Shown piece by piece: positions 7,133 through 14,281 of a stretch of 64,000 bases of DNA. This stretch comes from Corallococcus sp. NCRR. Its GTDB lineage: Bacteria; Myxococcota; Myxococcia; Myxococcales; Myxococcaceae. The first letter of the stretch is position 1, and every line of letters starts with the position of its first letter. The notes under the pieces are model-generated. The model did not search any database and was not told where the DNA came from. It saw only the letters and a list, made by a program, of their open reading frames with translations. A program made the translations under genes and the position numbers. The DNA is taken from contig NZ_CP114039.1 of the NCBI RefSeq assembly GCF_026965535.1, positions 5,642,001 to 5,706,000 on the forward strand, given 5' to 3'.

Positions 7133-8074
7133 TCAGATCCACTTCTTGTACTTGAACCAGCCGACGAGCCCCAGGGGGAAGCCCACCATGGTCACCCACA
7201 TGGCGGTGTACCAGCCTCCTCCCGTCAACTGTTCGAAGTTCTGCCCGAAGAACCCCACGATGAAGGACAGGGGCAGGAAGAGGGTGGCGAAGATGGTGAG
7301 CTGCTTGCTGATGTCGTTGGTGCGCTGGGCCACCATGGACAGGTAGCCGTCCATCACGTTGCCCACCACGTCGCGGCTGGCGTCGATCTGCTCGTAGAGC
7401 CGCACCAGGTGATCATAGACGTCGCGGAAGTACAGCGTCGTCTTCTCCTGGATTTGCGGGATGCCCCGGCGCGACAGCATGCCCACCACGTCCCGCTGCG
7501 GGGACAGCACGCGGCGCAGCGTCACCAGCGCGCGCTTGAGCTGGAAGATGCGCTGCAGGTGCTCCGGATCCGGATCGGCGAAGATGGCGTCCTCCAGGTC
7601 GTCCAGCCGGTCGCCGAAGTCGTCCATGATGGGGAACTGCGCGTCCACGAGCGCGTCCGCGAGCAGGTAGAGGATGACGTCCACGCCCCGGCCCAGCGTA
7701 CCCGCGGGGTCGTCCTTCACGCGCCGCAGGATGGCGTCGTGGCCCGGCAGGCGCAGTGCGTGCACACTGATGAGCCAGTCCTGCGCGAGGAAGTAGTGCT
7801 GCTCGTGCAGCGTGAGCTCCGTGACGTCCGAGCCGCAGCTGAAGCCCTGCATCACGATGAACTGGTGGTGTGGGTATTCCTCCAGCTTGGGCCGCTGGTC
7901 CAGGTGCAGGCAGTCCTCCACGGCCAGGCGGTGCAGTTGGAAGCGCTCGGCCAGTCGGCCCATCACCTCCGCGTCCGGCTCCAGGACGTCGATCCACTTG
8001 GGCCCCGGCCTGTCGAGCAGTTCTTCACCCCCCGAGACCACCCTGCCGTCTTCCCACAGACAGACCTGGATCAT
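7133..8074 (-). CDS. corA: CorA-family divalent cation transporter
   Basis: 313 residues. A large soluble domain with long helices (about 1-245) is followed by two C-terminal membrane helices (LTIFATLFLPLSFIVGFFG and WYTAMWVTMVGFPLGLVGWF) and a basic tail, the CorA layout. The pore signature, normally GMN, reads GQN in VGFFGQNFEQL, so ion preference may differ from classical Mg2+/Co2+ CorA. The ATG at 8074 follows GGGGAG; the open frame extends further upstream, but conserved sequence begins here. It is the first gene of a three-gene minus-strand unit and diverges from the 8163 gene across 88 nt. Confidence 0.88.
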   Translation of the reverse strand: MIQVCLWEDGRVVSGGEELLDRPGPKWIDVLEPDAEVMGRLAERFQLHRLAVEDCLHLDQRPKLEEYPHHQFIVMQGFSCGSDVTELTLHEQHYFLAQDWLISVHALRLPGHDAILRRVKDDPAGTLGRGVDVILYLLADALVDAQFPIMDDFGDRLDDLEDAIFADPDPEHLQRIFQLKRALVTLRRVLSPQRDVVGMLSRRGIPQIQEKTTLYFRDVYDHLVRLYEQIDASRDVVGNVMDGYLSMVAQRTNDISKQLTIFATLFLPLSFIVGFFGQNFEQLTGGGWYTAMWVTMVGFPLGLVGWFKYKKWI

Positions 8075-8162
8075 TTCCGTGGACTCCCCGGCCCACCTCT
8101 CGGGCCCGGGACGCTTGCTAGAACTCCCCGGACGCGATGTCGAGCGGTAGAGTGGGGGCAAC

Positions 8163-9305
8163 GTGTCCGCTGCCGCCGAGAATCCACCGCCGGCCTCCCT
8201 GACCCCGAGGCTCGAACAAATCCTCCAGTCGCTGCCCGACCGCGCCTTCGCCGCGCGGCTGCGAGCGGTGTATCTCGCCGCGGCCCAGGCCATCTCCCGG
8301 CTGAGCGACCTGGACCTGGTGAAGTACGAGACGCCCGTCGTCGACGCCAGCCCCGACCTGTCGCTCTGGGAGGAGATGGCGCCCGTCATCCGCGACACGG
8401 TGATGGACGTCAACGCGCTGCTCAACGTCATCCGGGAGCAGTTCCCCGGCACGCCGCCGCCGGCCGCGTCCGGCAAGGGCCCCGGGGACGTGCCCGCCAT
8501 GCTCCAGGAGGGCATGGCCCGGCTGGCCCAGAGCATCACCCAGCTGGGTGAGGCCATGCGCAACCCGTCCGTGGTGAGCGACCGCTGGCAGCTGTTGGCG
8601 GAAATCCAACGCTTCCGGTCCGACTACCGCGAACAGATGAGCCAGCTCGTCTTCGAGTCCGCGAGCACCTTCGGCGAGGTGTCCCGCGCCCAGGTGGTGC
8701 CCGGCTACGAGGCGGAGGTGAAGGCGGCCGTCACGGTGCGCGCCATCACGTCCGACCTGTCGCGCATCGTCACGGCGCGGCTCAACAAGGTGCGCGACGC
8801 GAAGCCGGAGGAGGTGCTGTGGAACGCGCAGCAGCTCCAGACGGAGCTGGACGCCTTCGGCCGCACCGCCGCGTACCGGAACCTGCGCGCGCAGGACAAG
8901 CGCCACATCGTGGAGGCCCGCGCGGAGATTGGCGCGCTCGCACTCGAGTCCGCCCCCGAGCAGGCGCGGCTGCTGACGGTGACCGAAGGGCTGGATGAGC
9001 TGGTGCGGAGCCTGTCCGCGGTGAACCAGCGCCAGCTGCTCATCCTCCACGACCGCGAGGTGTGGGCCGCGTGCGGCGTGCGGCTGGAGCGCGCGCTGAT
9101 GCAGTCGAAGAAGGATCCGGTCGCGTCCGCGAAGGCGCTGGCGGAGGCCGCGGCCAGCGCGCAGTCGCTCTATGGCCGGGACCCCACCATGGACGCGTTC
9201 CTGCGCAAGGCGCGCAAGCTGAAGCTCGCCACGCTCACGGGGCCGGAGCTGCTCTCCACCATCGAGTCCTTCCAGTCCCAGCTCGCGCAACTGGACGTGA
9301 TGTGA
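8163..9305 (+). CDS. Uncharacterised, mostly helical protein
   Basis: 380 residues from a GTG at 8163. The protein is almost entirely helical and Ala/Leu/Glu/Arg-rich, with no signal peptide, no membrane segment and no motif I recognise. A Pro/Gly-rich linker lies at about 97-112 (TPPPAASGKGPGDVP). Its stop overlaps the start of the HAD phosphatase gene by the GTGA arrangement, implying translational coupling and a shared transcript with the phosphatase and the methyltransferase. It begins 88 nt from corA on the opposite strand. Function unknown; a cytoplasmic myxobacterial-specific protein is the most I can infer. Confidence 0.75.
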   Translation: MSAAAENPPPASLTPRLEQILQSLPDRAFAARLRAVYLAAAQAISRLSDLDLVKYETPVVDASPDLSLWEEMAPVIRDTVMDVNALLNVIREQFPGTPPPAASGKGPGDVPAMLQEGMARLAQSITQLGEAMRNPSVVSDRWQLLAEIQRFRSDYREQMSQLVFESASTFGEVSRAQVVPGYEAEVKAAVTVRAITSDLSRIVTARLNKVRDAKPEEVLWNAQQLQTELDAFGRTAAYRNLRAQDKRHIVEARAEIGALALESAPEQARLLTVTEGLDELVRSLSAVNQRQLLILHDREVWAACGVRLERALMQSKKDPVASAKALAEAAASAQSLYGRDPTMDAFLRKARKLKLATLTGPELLSTIESFQSQLAQLDVM

Positions 9306-10147
9306 AGCCAGCGAATGGGAAGGCCGTGGAGCCGCGCCCCCTGCGGCAGGCGGACCTGTCCGGCGTGCAGGGCGTCTTCACCGACGTGGACGGCACGCTG
9401 ACGACGGGCCACAAGCTGCGCAGCCAGACGGTGCGGTCCCTGGAGCAGCTGTCCGCGTCCGGGCTGCGCGTGGTGCTGGTGAGCGGAAGGCCGGCGGGGT
9501 GGGGCGAGGCGTGGGCCCGCCAGCTCCCCGTGGACGGCGTCATCGTGGAGAACGGCGGGCTGTTCTTCCTCAAGGACGCCAGGGGGAAGCTGCTCAAGGT
9601 GTACCTGGAGCCGTCCGCCCAGCGCGTGGCGAACCGCCAGCGCCTGGAGAAGGAGGTCGAGCGCGTGCTCGCCCAGGTGCCCGGCGCGCGGCTGTCCGTG
9701 GACAGCCGGTACACGGAAGTGGACCTGGCGGTGGACTACAACGAGGAGGCCCGGCTGGGCGACAAAGGGGCCTCCCGCATCGAGTCGCTGCTGAGGGCCC
9801 GGGGCGTGACGGCGGTGCGTTCGTCCGTCCACGTCAACTGCTGGCTGGGCCGCTTCGACAAGCTCTCCGCGTCGCGCCGCTTCGCGAAGGTGGCGTGGGG
9901 GGAGAAGCTGGACCCCGCGGACGGCCGGTACGTCTACGCGGGGGATTCTTTCAACGACGCTCCGATGTTCCAGGCGTTCAAGCTGGGCGTGGGCGTGGCC
10001 AACGTGCGCGCGGTGCTGGACCGCATCGACGCGCCGCCGGCCTTCATCACCCGGGCGCCCGAGGGGCGGGGCTTCGAGGAGCTGGCTTCCGCCCTCCTCG
10101 CCCGCCGCCGGACGGCCCGCAGTCGCAGTCGAGGAGTTTCAACGTGA
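9302..10147 (+). CDS. HAD-superfamily phosphatase (type IIB, Cof-like)
   Basis: 281 residues starting at a GTG that overlaps the previous stop. HAD motif I is DVDGTLTTG with the two catalytic Asp, motif II is VLVSGRPAGW, and motif IV is AGDSFNDAPMF, giving a complete phosphatase active site. The cap placement and the NDAPMF signature suit HAD-IIB enzymes such as Cof and mannosyl-3-phosphoglycerate phosphatase; a sugar phosphate is a likely but unproven substrate. The last 15 residues are Arg/Ser-rich (ARRRTARSRSRGVST). Its TGA overlaps the GTG start of the downstream methyltransferase gene. Confidence 0.88.
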   Translation: MKPANGKAVEPRPLRQADLSGVQGVFTDVDGTLTTGHKLRSQTVRSLEQLSASGLRVVLVSGRPAGWGEAWARQLPVDGVIVENGGLFFLKDARGKLLKVYLEPSAQRVANRQRLEKEVERVLAQVPGARLSVDSRYTEVDLAVDYNEEARLGDKGASRIESLLRARGVTAVRSSVHVNCWLGRFDKLSASRRFAKVAWGEKLDPADGRYVYAGDSFNDAPMFQAFKLGVGVANVRAVLDRIDAPPAFITRAPEGRGFEELASALLARRRTARSRSRGVST

Positions 10148-11340
10148 ATGTCGTGAAGCTGGAGCTGGCCCGAGGCCTGGGGCGTCACCTGCGTGCGGGG
10201 CACCCCTGGGTGTTCCGCAAGGCCCTGGAGCACACGCCGCGGATTCCGGCCGGCAGCGTGGTGGACCTGACGGAGAACGGGAAGTTCGTCGCGCGCGGGT
10301 ACTACGACCCGCACTCGGCCATCGCGGTGCGCGTGCTCACGCGGGACTCGCGCGAGACGGTGGACTCGCGCTTCATCACCCAGCGCGTGCAGCGGGCCCT
10401 GGCCGCGCGCACGGCGCTCATCGACCTGAAGGACACGGACAGCTACCGCCTCATCCACGGCGAGGGCGACGGCCTGCCCGGCGTGGTGGTGGACCTGTAC
10501 GCGGGCTGGGCGGTGATGAAGCTCTACTCCGCCGGCCTCACCCCGTACCGTCCCCTCATCGTGGAGGCGCTGAAGGCGGGCGTCCCGGGCCTCAAGGGCA
10601 TCCTCGGCCGCGACGAGGTGGGCCGCGACGACGTGGAGGAGGACGACGGGCGCGGCAGCGGGAAGATGTTGTGGGGCGAGGAGGCCCCGGAGCTCATCCC
10701 CATCCGCGAGCGCGGCGCCATCTTCCTGGTGGACGCGTGGAAGGGGCAGAAGACGGGCTTCTTCCTGGATCAGCGAGAGAACCGCTACCTCATCCGCCGG
10801 CTGGGGCAGGGCAGGGACGTGCTCAACTGCTTCAGCTTCAGCGGCGGCTTCTCCGTGAACGCGGCGCTGGGCGGGGCCAACAGCGTCTTCTCCGTGGATC
10901 AGGATCCGGAGGCCATCGCCCTGGCGCGGGAGAACTTCACGCGCAACGGGCTGCCGGCGGCGAAGCACGACTTCCTGGCGGCGGACGTGTTCGCGCTCAT
11001 CCAGTCGTTCAAGGAGGAGGGCCGCACGTTCGACCTCATCATCCTGGACCCGCCCGCCTTCGCGAAGAGCCAGCGCGCGGTGGAGGCGGCCGTGGACGGC
11101 TACGCGTCCCTCAACCGGCAGGCCCTGGCGCTCCTGCGTCCCGGAGGCCTGCTGGCCACGGCGTCGTGCTCCGCGCGCGTGACGGGCGACATGTTCATGG
11201 GCGCCGTGCGCGAGGCGGGCTTCAAGGCCGGCGTGGACCTGGCGCTCGTGGAGGAGCGCTACCAGCCGCCGGACCACCCCGTGCGCCTGCAGTTCCCGGA
11301 AGGGAAGTACCTCAAGTTCTACGTGATGCAGTCGGTGTAG
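10144..11340 (+). CDS. Class I SAM-dependent RNA methyltransferase, RlmI-like
   Basis: 398 residues. The N-terminal PUA-like domain (GHPWVFRKAL) and a central EEHP-like domain lead into a Rossmann methyltransferase. The SAM segment is DVLNCFSFSGGFSVNAA with acidic SVDQD, and the catalytic motif is ILDPPAFAKS, followed by TASCSARV with the Cys expected of 23S rRNA m5C methyltransferases related to RlmI. GQKTGFFLDQRENR is a strong family signature. An acidic stretch (DDVEEDDGRGSG) lies in the middle. The GTG start at 10144 overlaps the upstream TGA and follows GAGGAG. Ribosomal RNA is the probable substrate. Confidence 0.9.
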   Translation: MNVVKLELARGLGRHLRAGHPWVFRKALEHTPRIPAGSVVDLTENGKFVARGYYDPHSAIAVRVLTRDSRETVDSRFITQRVQRALAARTALIDLKDTDSYRLIHGEGDGLPGVVVDLYAGWAVMKLYSAGLTPYRPLIVEALKAGVPGLKGILGRDEVGRDDVEEDDGRGSGKMLWGEEAPELIPIRERGAIFLVDAWKGQKTGFFLDQRENRYLIRRLGQGRDVLNCFSFSGGFSVNAALGGANSVFSVDQDPEAIALARENFTRNGLPAAKHDFLAADVFALIQSFKEEGRTFDLIILDPPAFAKSQRAVEAAVDGYASLNRQALALLRPGGLLATASCSARVTGDMFMGAVREAGFKAGVDLALVEERYQPPDHPVRLQFPEGKYLKFYVMQSV

Positions 11341-11359
11341 CGGCAGGGCCCGGCCCCGG

Positions 11360-11383
11360 GGCGCGCCTGACATGGGGCGCGCC
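11360..11383. repeat. Paired GGCGCGCC palindromes between convergent genes
   Basis: GGCGCGCC occurs at 11360-11367 and 11376-11383. Each copy is self-complementary, and together they can fold into a GC hairpin with an 8-nt loop. There is no T-run. The position between two convergent genes suggests a bidirectional transcript end. Confidence 0.4.
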
Positions 11384-11404
11384 TCCGGTGGTGCTCGGGA
11401 GTGC

Positions 11405-11911
11405 TCAGGTGCCGAAGACCTTGTGGGCCACGCGGTCCAGCACGTCCTTGCCCCAGACGACGCTGGCCTTGCCCAGCCGGTCCAGGTCGCGGGTGAACTC
11501 GCGGCCGTCCGGCACGACTTCGTAGGTGCGGGTCAGGAAGAGATTGCCGGTGTCGGGCTCGAAGTCGACGTTGCCGCCGCCCGTGTCCGTGCCTTCTTCC
11601 TGCTGCTGCTGGAAGCCCTCGATGATGCCGGGCTTGGGCGGTTCGCGGAACCGGTAGATGAGGGCGCTGCACTTGAGCGCCGGGGGCGACTCGACGTGCT
11701 CGAAGGCGTACTGGCCTTCGCCGTTCATCATGCCGCCCAGCCCCTGCTCGTTGAGGCCCTCGGTGACGCCGGCGCCCTGCGTCTGGAGGTACCACTTCAC
11801 CAACTGCCGGGCCGCGTCGCGCGTCATCGGCCCCCCCGAGGGCGGCGCGGGACGCGCCAGGCCCATGGAGGACAGCAGCCACTGAATCTTGCTGGAGAAC
11901 GTGCTGATCAC
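11405..11911 (-). CDS. Uncharacterised protein, downstream member of a tandem paralogue pair
   Basis: 168 residues from a GTG at 11911 that overlaps the stop of the upstream paralogue (GTGA). The two proteins share ALKCSALIYRFR, then a PGxIxGF segment, a GTDxGGG turn, FLxRTYxVVP and a C-terminal V-VWG--V--RVA segment, so one arose by duplication of the other. This copy has extra N-terminal residues (WLLSSMGLARPAPPSGGP) before the shared part begins. No signal peptide or membrane helix. The compact alpha/beta sequence is faintly reminiscent of secretion-chaperone-like folds, but I cannot support a family assignment. Confidence 0.7.
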   Translation of the reverse strand: MISTFSSKIQWLLSSMGLARPAPPSGGPMTRDAARQLVKWYLQTQGAGVTEGLNEQGLGGMMNGEGQYAFEHVESPPALKCSALIYRFREPPKPGIIEGFQQQQEEGTDTGGGNVDFEPDTGNLFLTRTYEVVPDGREFTRDLDRLGKASVVWGKDVLDRVAHKVFGT

Positions 11912-12348
11912 TTCGCGGGGATGACGCGGTCCGCGACGCGGTTGAACACTTCGTCGCCCCACACGAGGCTGGCTTCCACGAGCCGGTCCACGTCTTCCTT
12001 GAACTGCTGCTCCGACGGCACCACGCCGTACGTGCGGCTCAGGAAGAGGGACTTGTTCTCGGTCTCGTAGTCCACCTTGCCGCCGCCGGCGTCCGTGCCC
12101 TTCTTCTCTTCGTCACGGAACCCGTCGATGACGCCCGGCCGGGGCGCGTCGCGGAAGCGGTAGATGAGGGCGCTGCACTTCAGCGCCCCCGAGTCCTTCA
12201 TGTGTTCGAAGTAGACCTGCGCGTCGCCGAGCGCGGCGCCGCCAAATCCCTTCGCGTTCAGCCCGGAGGCCTGCGCATCGCCTCCGTGGGCCCGGATGAA
12301 TGACTGCACCAGTCGCTGGGCTTCTTCGAGCGTCATACGTGCAGTCAT
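11908..12348 (-). CDS. Uncharacterised protein, upstream member of a tandem paralogue pair
   Basis: 146 residues. It is paralogous to the gene that follows it: ALKCSALIYRFRDAP, DAGGGKVDYE and FLSRTYGVVPSEQQF all have counterparts there. The N-terminus (MTLEEAQRLVQSFIRAHG) is a helix; a second in-frame ATG four codons in could also serve as the start, and neither has a clear ribosome-binding site. Conserved Gly and hydrophobic positions suggest a folded cytoplasmic domain. Function unknown. It lies 24 nt downstream of the lipase-like gene on the same strand, so the three may be co-transcribed. Confidence 0.7.
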   Translation of the reverse strand: MTARMTLEEAQRLVQSFIRAHGGDAQASGLNAKGFGGAALGDAQVYFEHMKDSGALKCSALIYRFRDAPRPGVIDGFRDEEKKGTDAGGGKVDYETENKSLFLSRTYGVVPSEQQFKEDVDRLVEASLVWGDEVFNRVADRVIPAK

Positions 12349-12372
12349 ACCAGTCCGGACCCGGGATTAGAA

Positions 12373-13311
12373 CTAACCGGCGCGCGCCTGGTCGAACGGG
12401 ACGCGCTGGTTGAGGTAGGTGTCGTTGATGTTGTGCGCGCCGGAGAAGATGCTCTTCTCGGAGAAGTAGCGGATCTTCGCGTCCTTGCCCGCGTGCTTGA
12501 GCAGGTCCAGGGGGCCCTTGCCGCTGGTGCCCAGACCGAACAGGCCCGGCACGGGGTCCTTGTCGTTGACGTAGTGGACGTACTTGGGGCCGTCCGGGTA
12601 GGTCGCCGCCGCAGCGCCGAAGGTCTCCACGGAGACCTTGCCCAGCTTCTCCTGCACCTGGGCGGGGGACAGCCCGTCTTCGATGCGCAGCCGCTTGGCC
12701 ACGTCGTTCAGCGCGCGGCTGGTGATGAGGCCACCCTGGCTGTGCGCCATCAGGTGCACGTCACGGCCGGCCTTCAGCTCCGTGTAGAGCGAGTCCGCCA
12801 GCGTGTCCACGGCCGGGTTCTTGCCCTTGTCCATCTTGTCCGTGATGCACTGGCCCAGGTCCTTGAAGAAGCCCTCGGTGGAGTTGTGGATACCGATGGT
12901 CTTCTGGCCCGTCTTGTCCGCGATGGCCTGCATCGTGGTCTCCTGGCCCGCCTTGTCCGTCATCATCCCGTTCACGTAGATGATGGTGCCCGGCTGCTTC
13001 ACGCCGCCCTTGGGCTCGTAGGCCGGGATCTGGCTCAGCGGGGTGCTGGCGTCGAAGGCCTGCCCGCCCTTGCCCATGATCTTGCCGTCATAGGCCTTGT
13101 CCTTCGCGCCCGCCGGGGCGGTGAACACGGCCGCCGGGGCCGCGGTGCGCACCGCGCTGTTCGACGCCTTGGTGTCGAAGCCGTCCTTCACGGTGTTGGC
13201 CGGCTTCGCCGTGACCGGGGTGGCCGTCTTGGCAGGGGCGGCCGCGCCGGTCCCCGTGGTCGTGGTGGTGCGCGCGATGGTGTTGTTGGAGGTGCGCCCG
13301 ATGGTTCCCAT
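12373..13311 (-). CDS. Alpha/beta-hydrolase (lipase-like) with a disordered N-terminus
   Basis: 312 residues. Residues 1-75 are Thr/Ala/Pro/Lys-rich and probably disordered (NNTIARTTTTTGTGAAAP). The rest is a serine-hydrolase domain: TIIYVNGMMTDK, a nucleophile elbow LMAHSQGGLITS (Ser about 193), a possible acid in YVNDKDPVPG and a late His in SGAHNINDTYL. The AHSQG elbow fits lipase- or thioesterase-like enzymes and some secreted effectors. There is no classical signal peptide, yet the low-complexity N-terminus is unlike cytoplasmic enzymes, so non-Sec secretion is possible (inference). The ATG at 13311 follows CAGGAG. Confidence 0.72.
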   Translation of the reverse strand: MGTIGRTSNNTIARTTTTTGTGAAAPAKTATPVTAKPANTVKDGFDTKASNSAVRTAAPAAVFTAPAGAKDKAYDGKIMGKGGQAFDASTPLSQIPAYEPKGGVKQPGTIIYVNGMMTDKAGQETTMQAIADKTGQKTIGIHNSTEGFFKDLGQCITDKMDKGKNPAVDTLADSLYTELKAGRDVHLMAHSQGGLITSRALNDVAKRLRIEDGLSPAQVQEKLGKVSVETFGAAAATYPDGPKYVHYVNDKDPVPGLFGLGTSGKGPLDLLKHAGKDAKIRYFSEKSIFSGAHNINDTYLNQRVPFDQARAG

Positions 13312-13487
13312 GGCTTGAGGCTCCTGCGGTGTGCGGATTATTGAAGGGGGGAGGGAAAGCTTGCTGCGTTGATCCATTCTCACCCGAAGCGCCGAAAAGT
13401 TGCGAGCAGGTCACGGAATGTGTGCAACGCACTGCGTTGCCGGAAGTCGGGCCGGGTAGGACAGGAGGGGAGGATTATGGTGGGGCC

Positions 13488-14123
13488 ATGGTCCAGAAAG
13501 GTCAGTTCCTGGAGCGCTCCACGCTCATCCCCGTGGGCTCGGACGGCGCGGTGATGGAGGGCACGGTGCACCGGGGCCAGAAGTCGCCGCCGCTGCTCAT
13601 CCTCCCGCCCCGGCCGGAGGAGGGGGGCGGGATGGATCACGTCCTGGCGGCGGAATTGGCGTTCGCGGTGGCGCGGGCGGGCTTTCCCACCCTGCGCTTC
13701 AACCACCGGGGCGTGGGGGCCAGCCAGGGCGTCCGGGGCACCGGTGGGGCGCTGGTGGAGGACGCGGAGGCCGCCATGCGCGTGGCGCTGGAGAACGCGG
13801 GCACGACGGCACTCGCGGTGGCGTCCCTGCACGGCGGGGCCCGGGTGGCGCTGGCGCTCCAGGAGCGGCACCCGGCCGTGGGCGGACTGTGTCTGGTGGC
13901 GCCGGATGTGGACCCGCTGTCACTCGTGCGACTGTCGTGTCCGCTGCTGGTGATCGTGGGGGCACAGGACACCCGGGTGCCCCGGGCGGCGCTGGCTGCG
14001 GCTGTCGCGGAGGCCGGGGGCGATTTAGAGGTCATCGACGATGCCGGGGCGACCTTCCATCGCAACCTTCCCCAGGTGGGGCGGGCGGCGGCGGCGTGGC
14101 TCCAGCGCCTGTCGGGCGGGTAG
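13488..14123 (+). CDS. Alpha/beta-hydrolase-like protein, nucleophile apparently missing
   Basis: 211 residues of the short alpha/beta-hydrolase type. RFNHRGVGASQG is the strand-4 region typical of the family, VIVGAQDTRVP holds the usual acid position and ATFHRNLP a possible His. The nucleophile elbow, normally G-x-S-x-G-G, reads A-S-L-H-G-G (VASLHGGARVAL), which aligns Leu with the catalytic Ser. The protein may therefore be inactive as a serine hydrolase, or Ser one position earlier may be used. AGGAGGGGAGG precedes the ATG at 13488. It diverges from the lipase-like gene. Confidence 0.75.
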   Translation: MVQKGQFLERSTLIPVGSDGAVMEGTVHRGQKSPPLLILPPRPEEGGGMDHVLAAELAFAVARAGFPTLRFNHRGVGASQGVRGTGGALVEDAEAAMRVALENAGTTALAVASLHGGARVALALQERHPAVGGLCLVAPDVDPLSLVRLSCPLLVIVGAQDTRVPRAALAAAVAEAGGDLEVIDDAGATFHRNLPQVGRAAAAWLQRLSGG

Positions 14124-14281
14124 GGCGTTGGCGTGCAAACCGTTGGACTTCTTCACCTTTCTTCATCCCCGGCGCCTTGCACGGCCGGCCGGGAGGCGGA
14201 CAGACTGAAAGCGCAGACCCAATCGTCCCGCCGTGCGTTCGTAGTGGGTCTTCGAGGCGTCTTCGTTCAAGGAGTGTCCCG

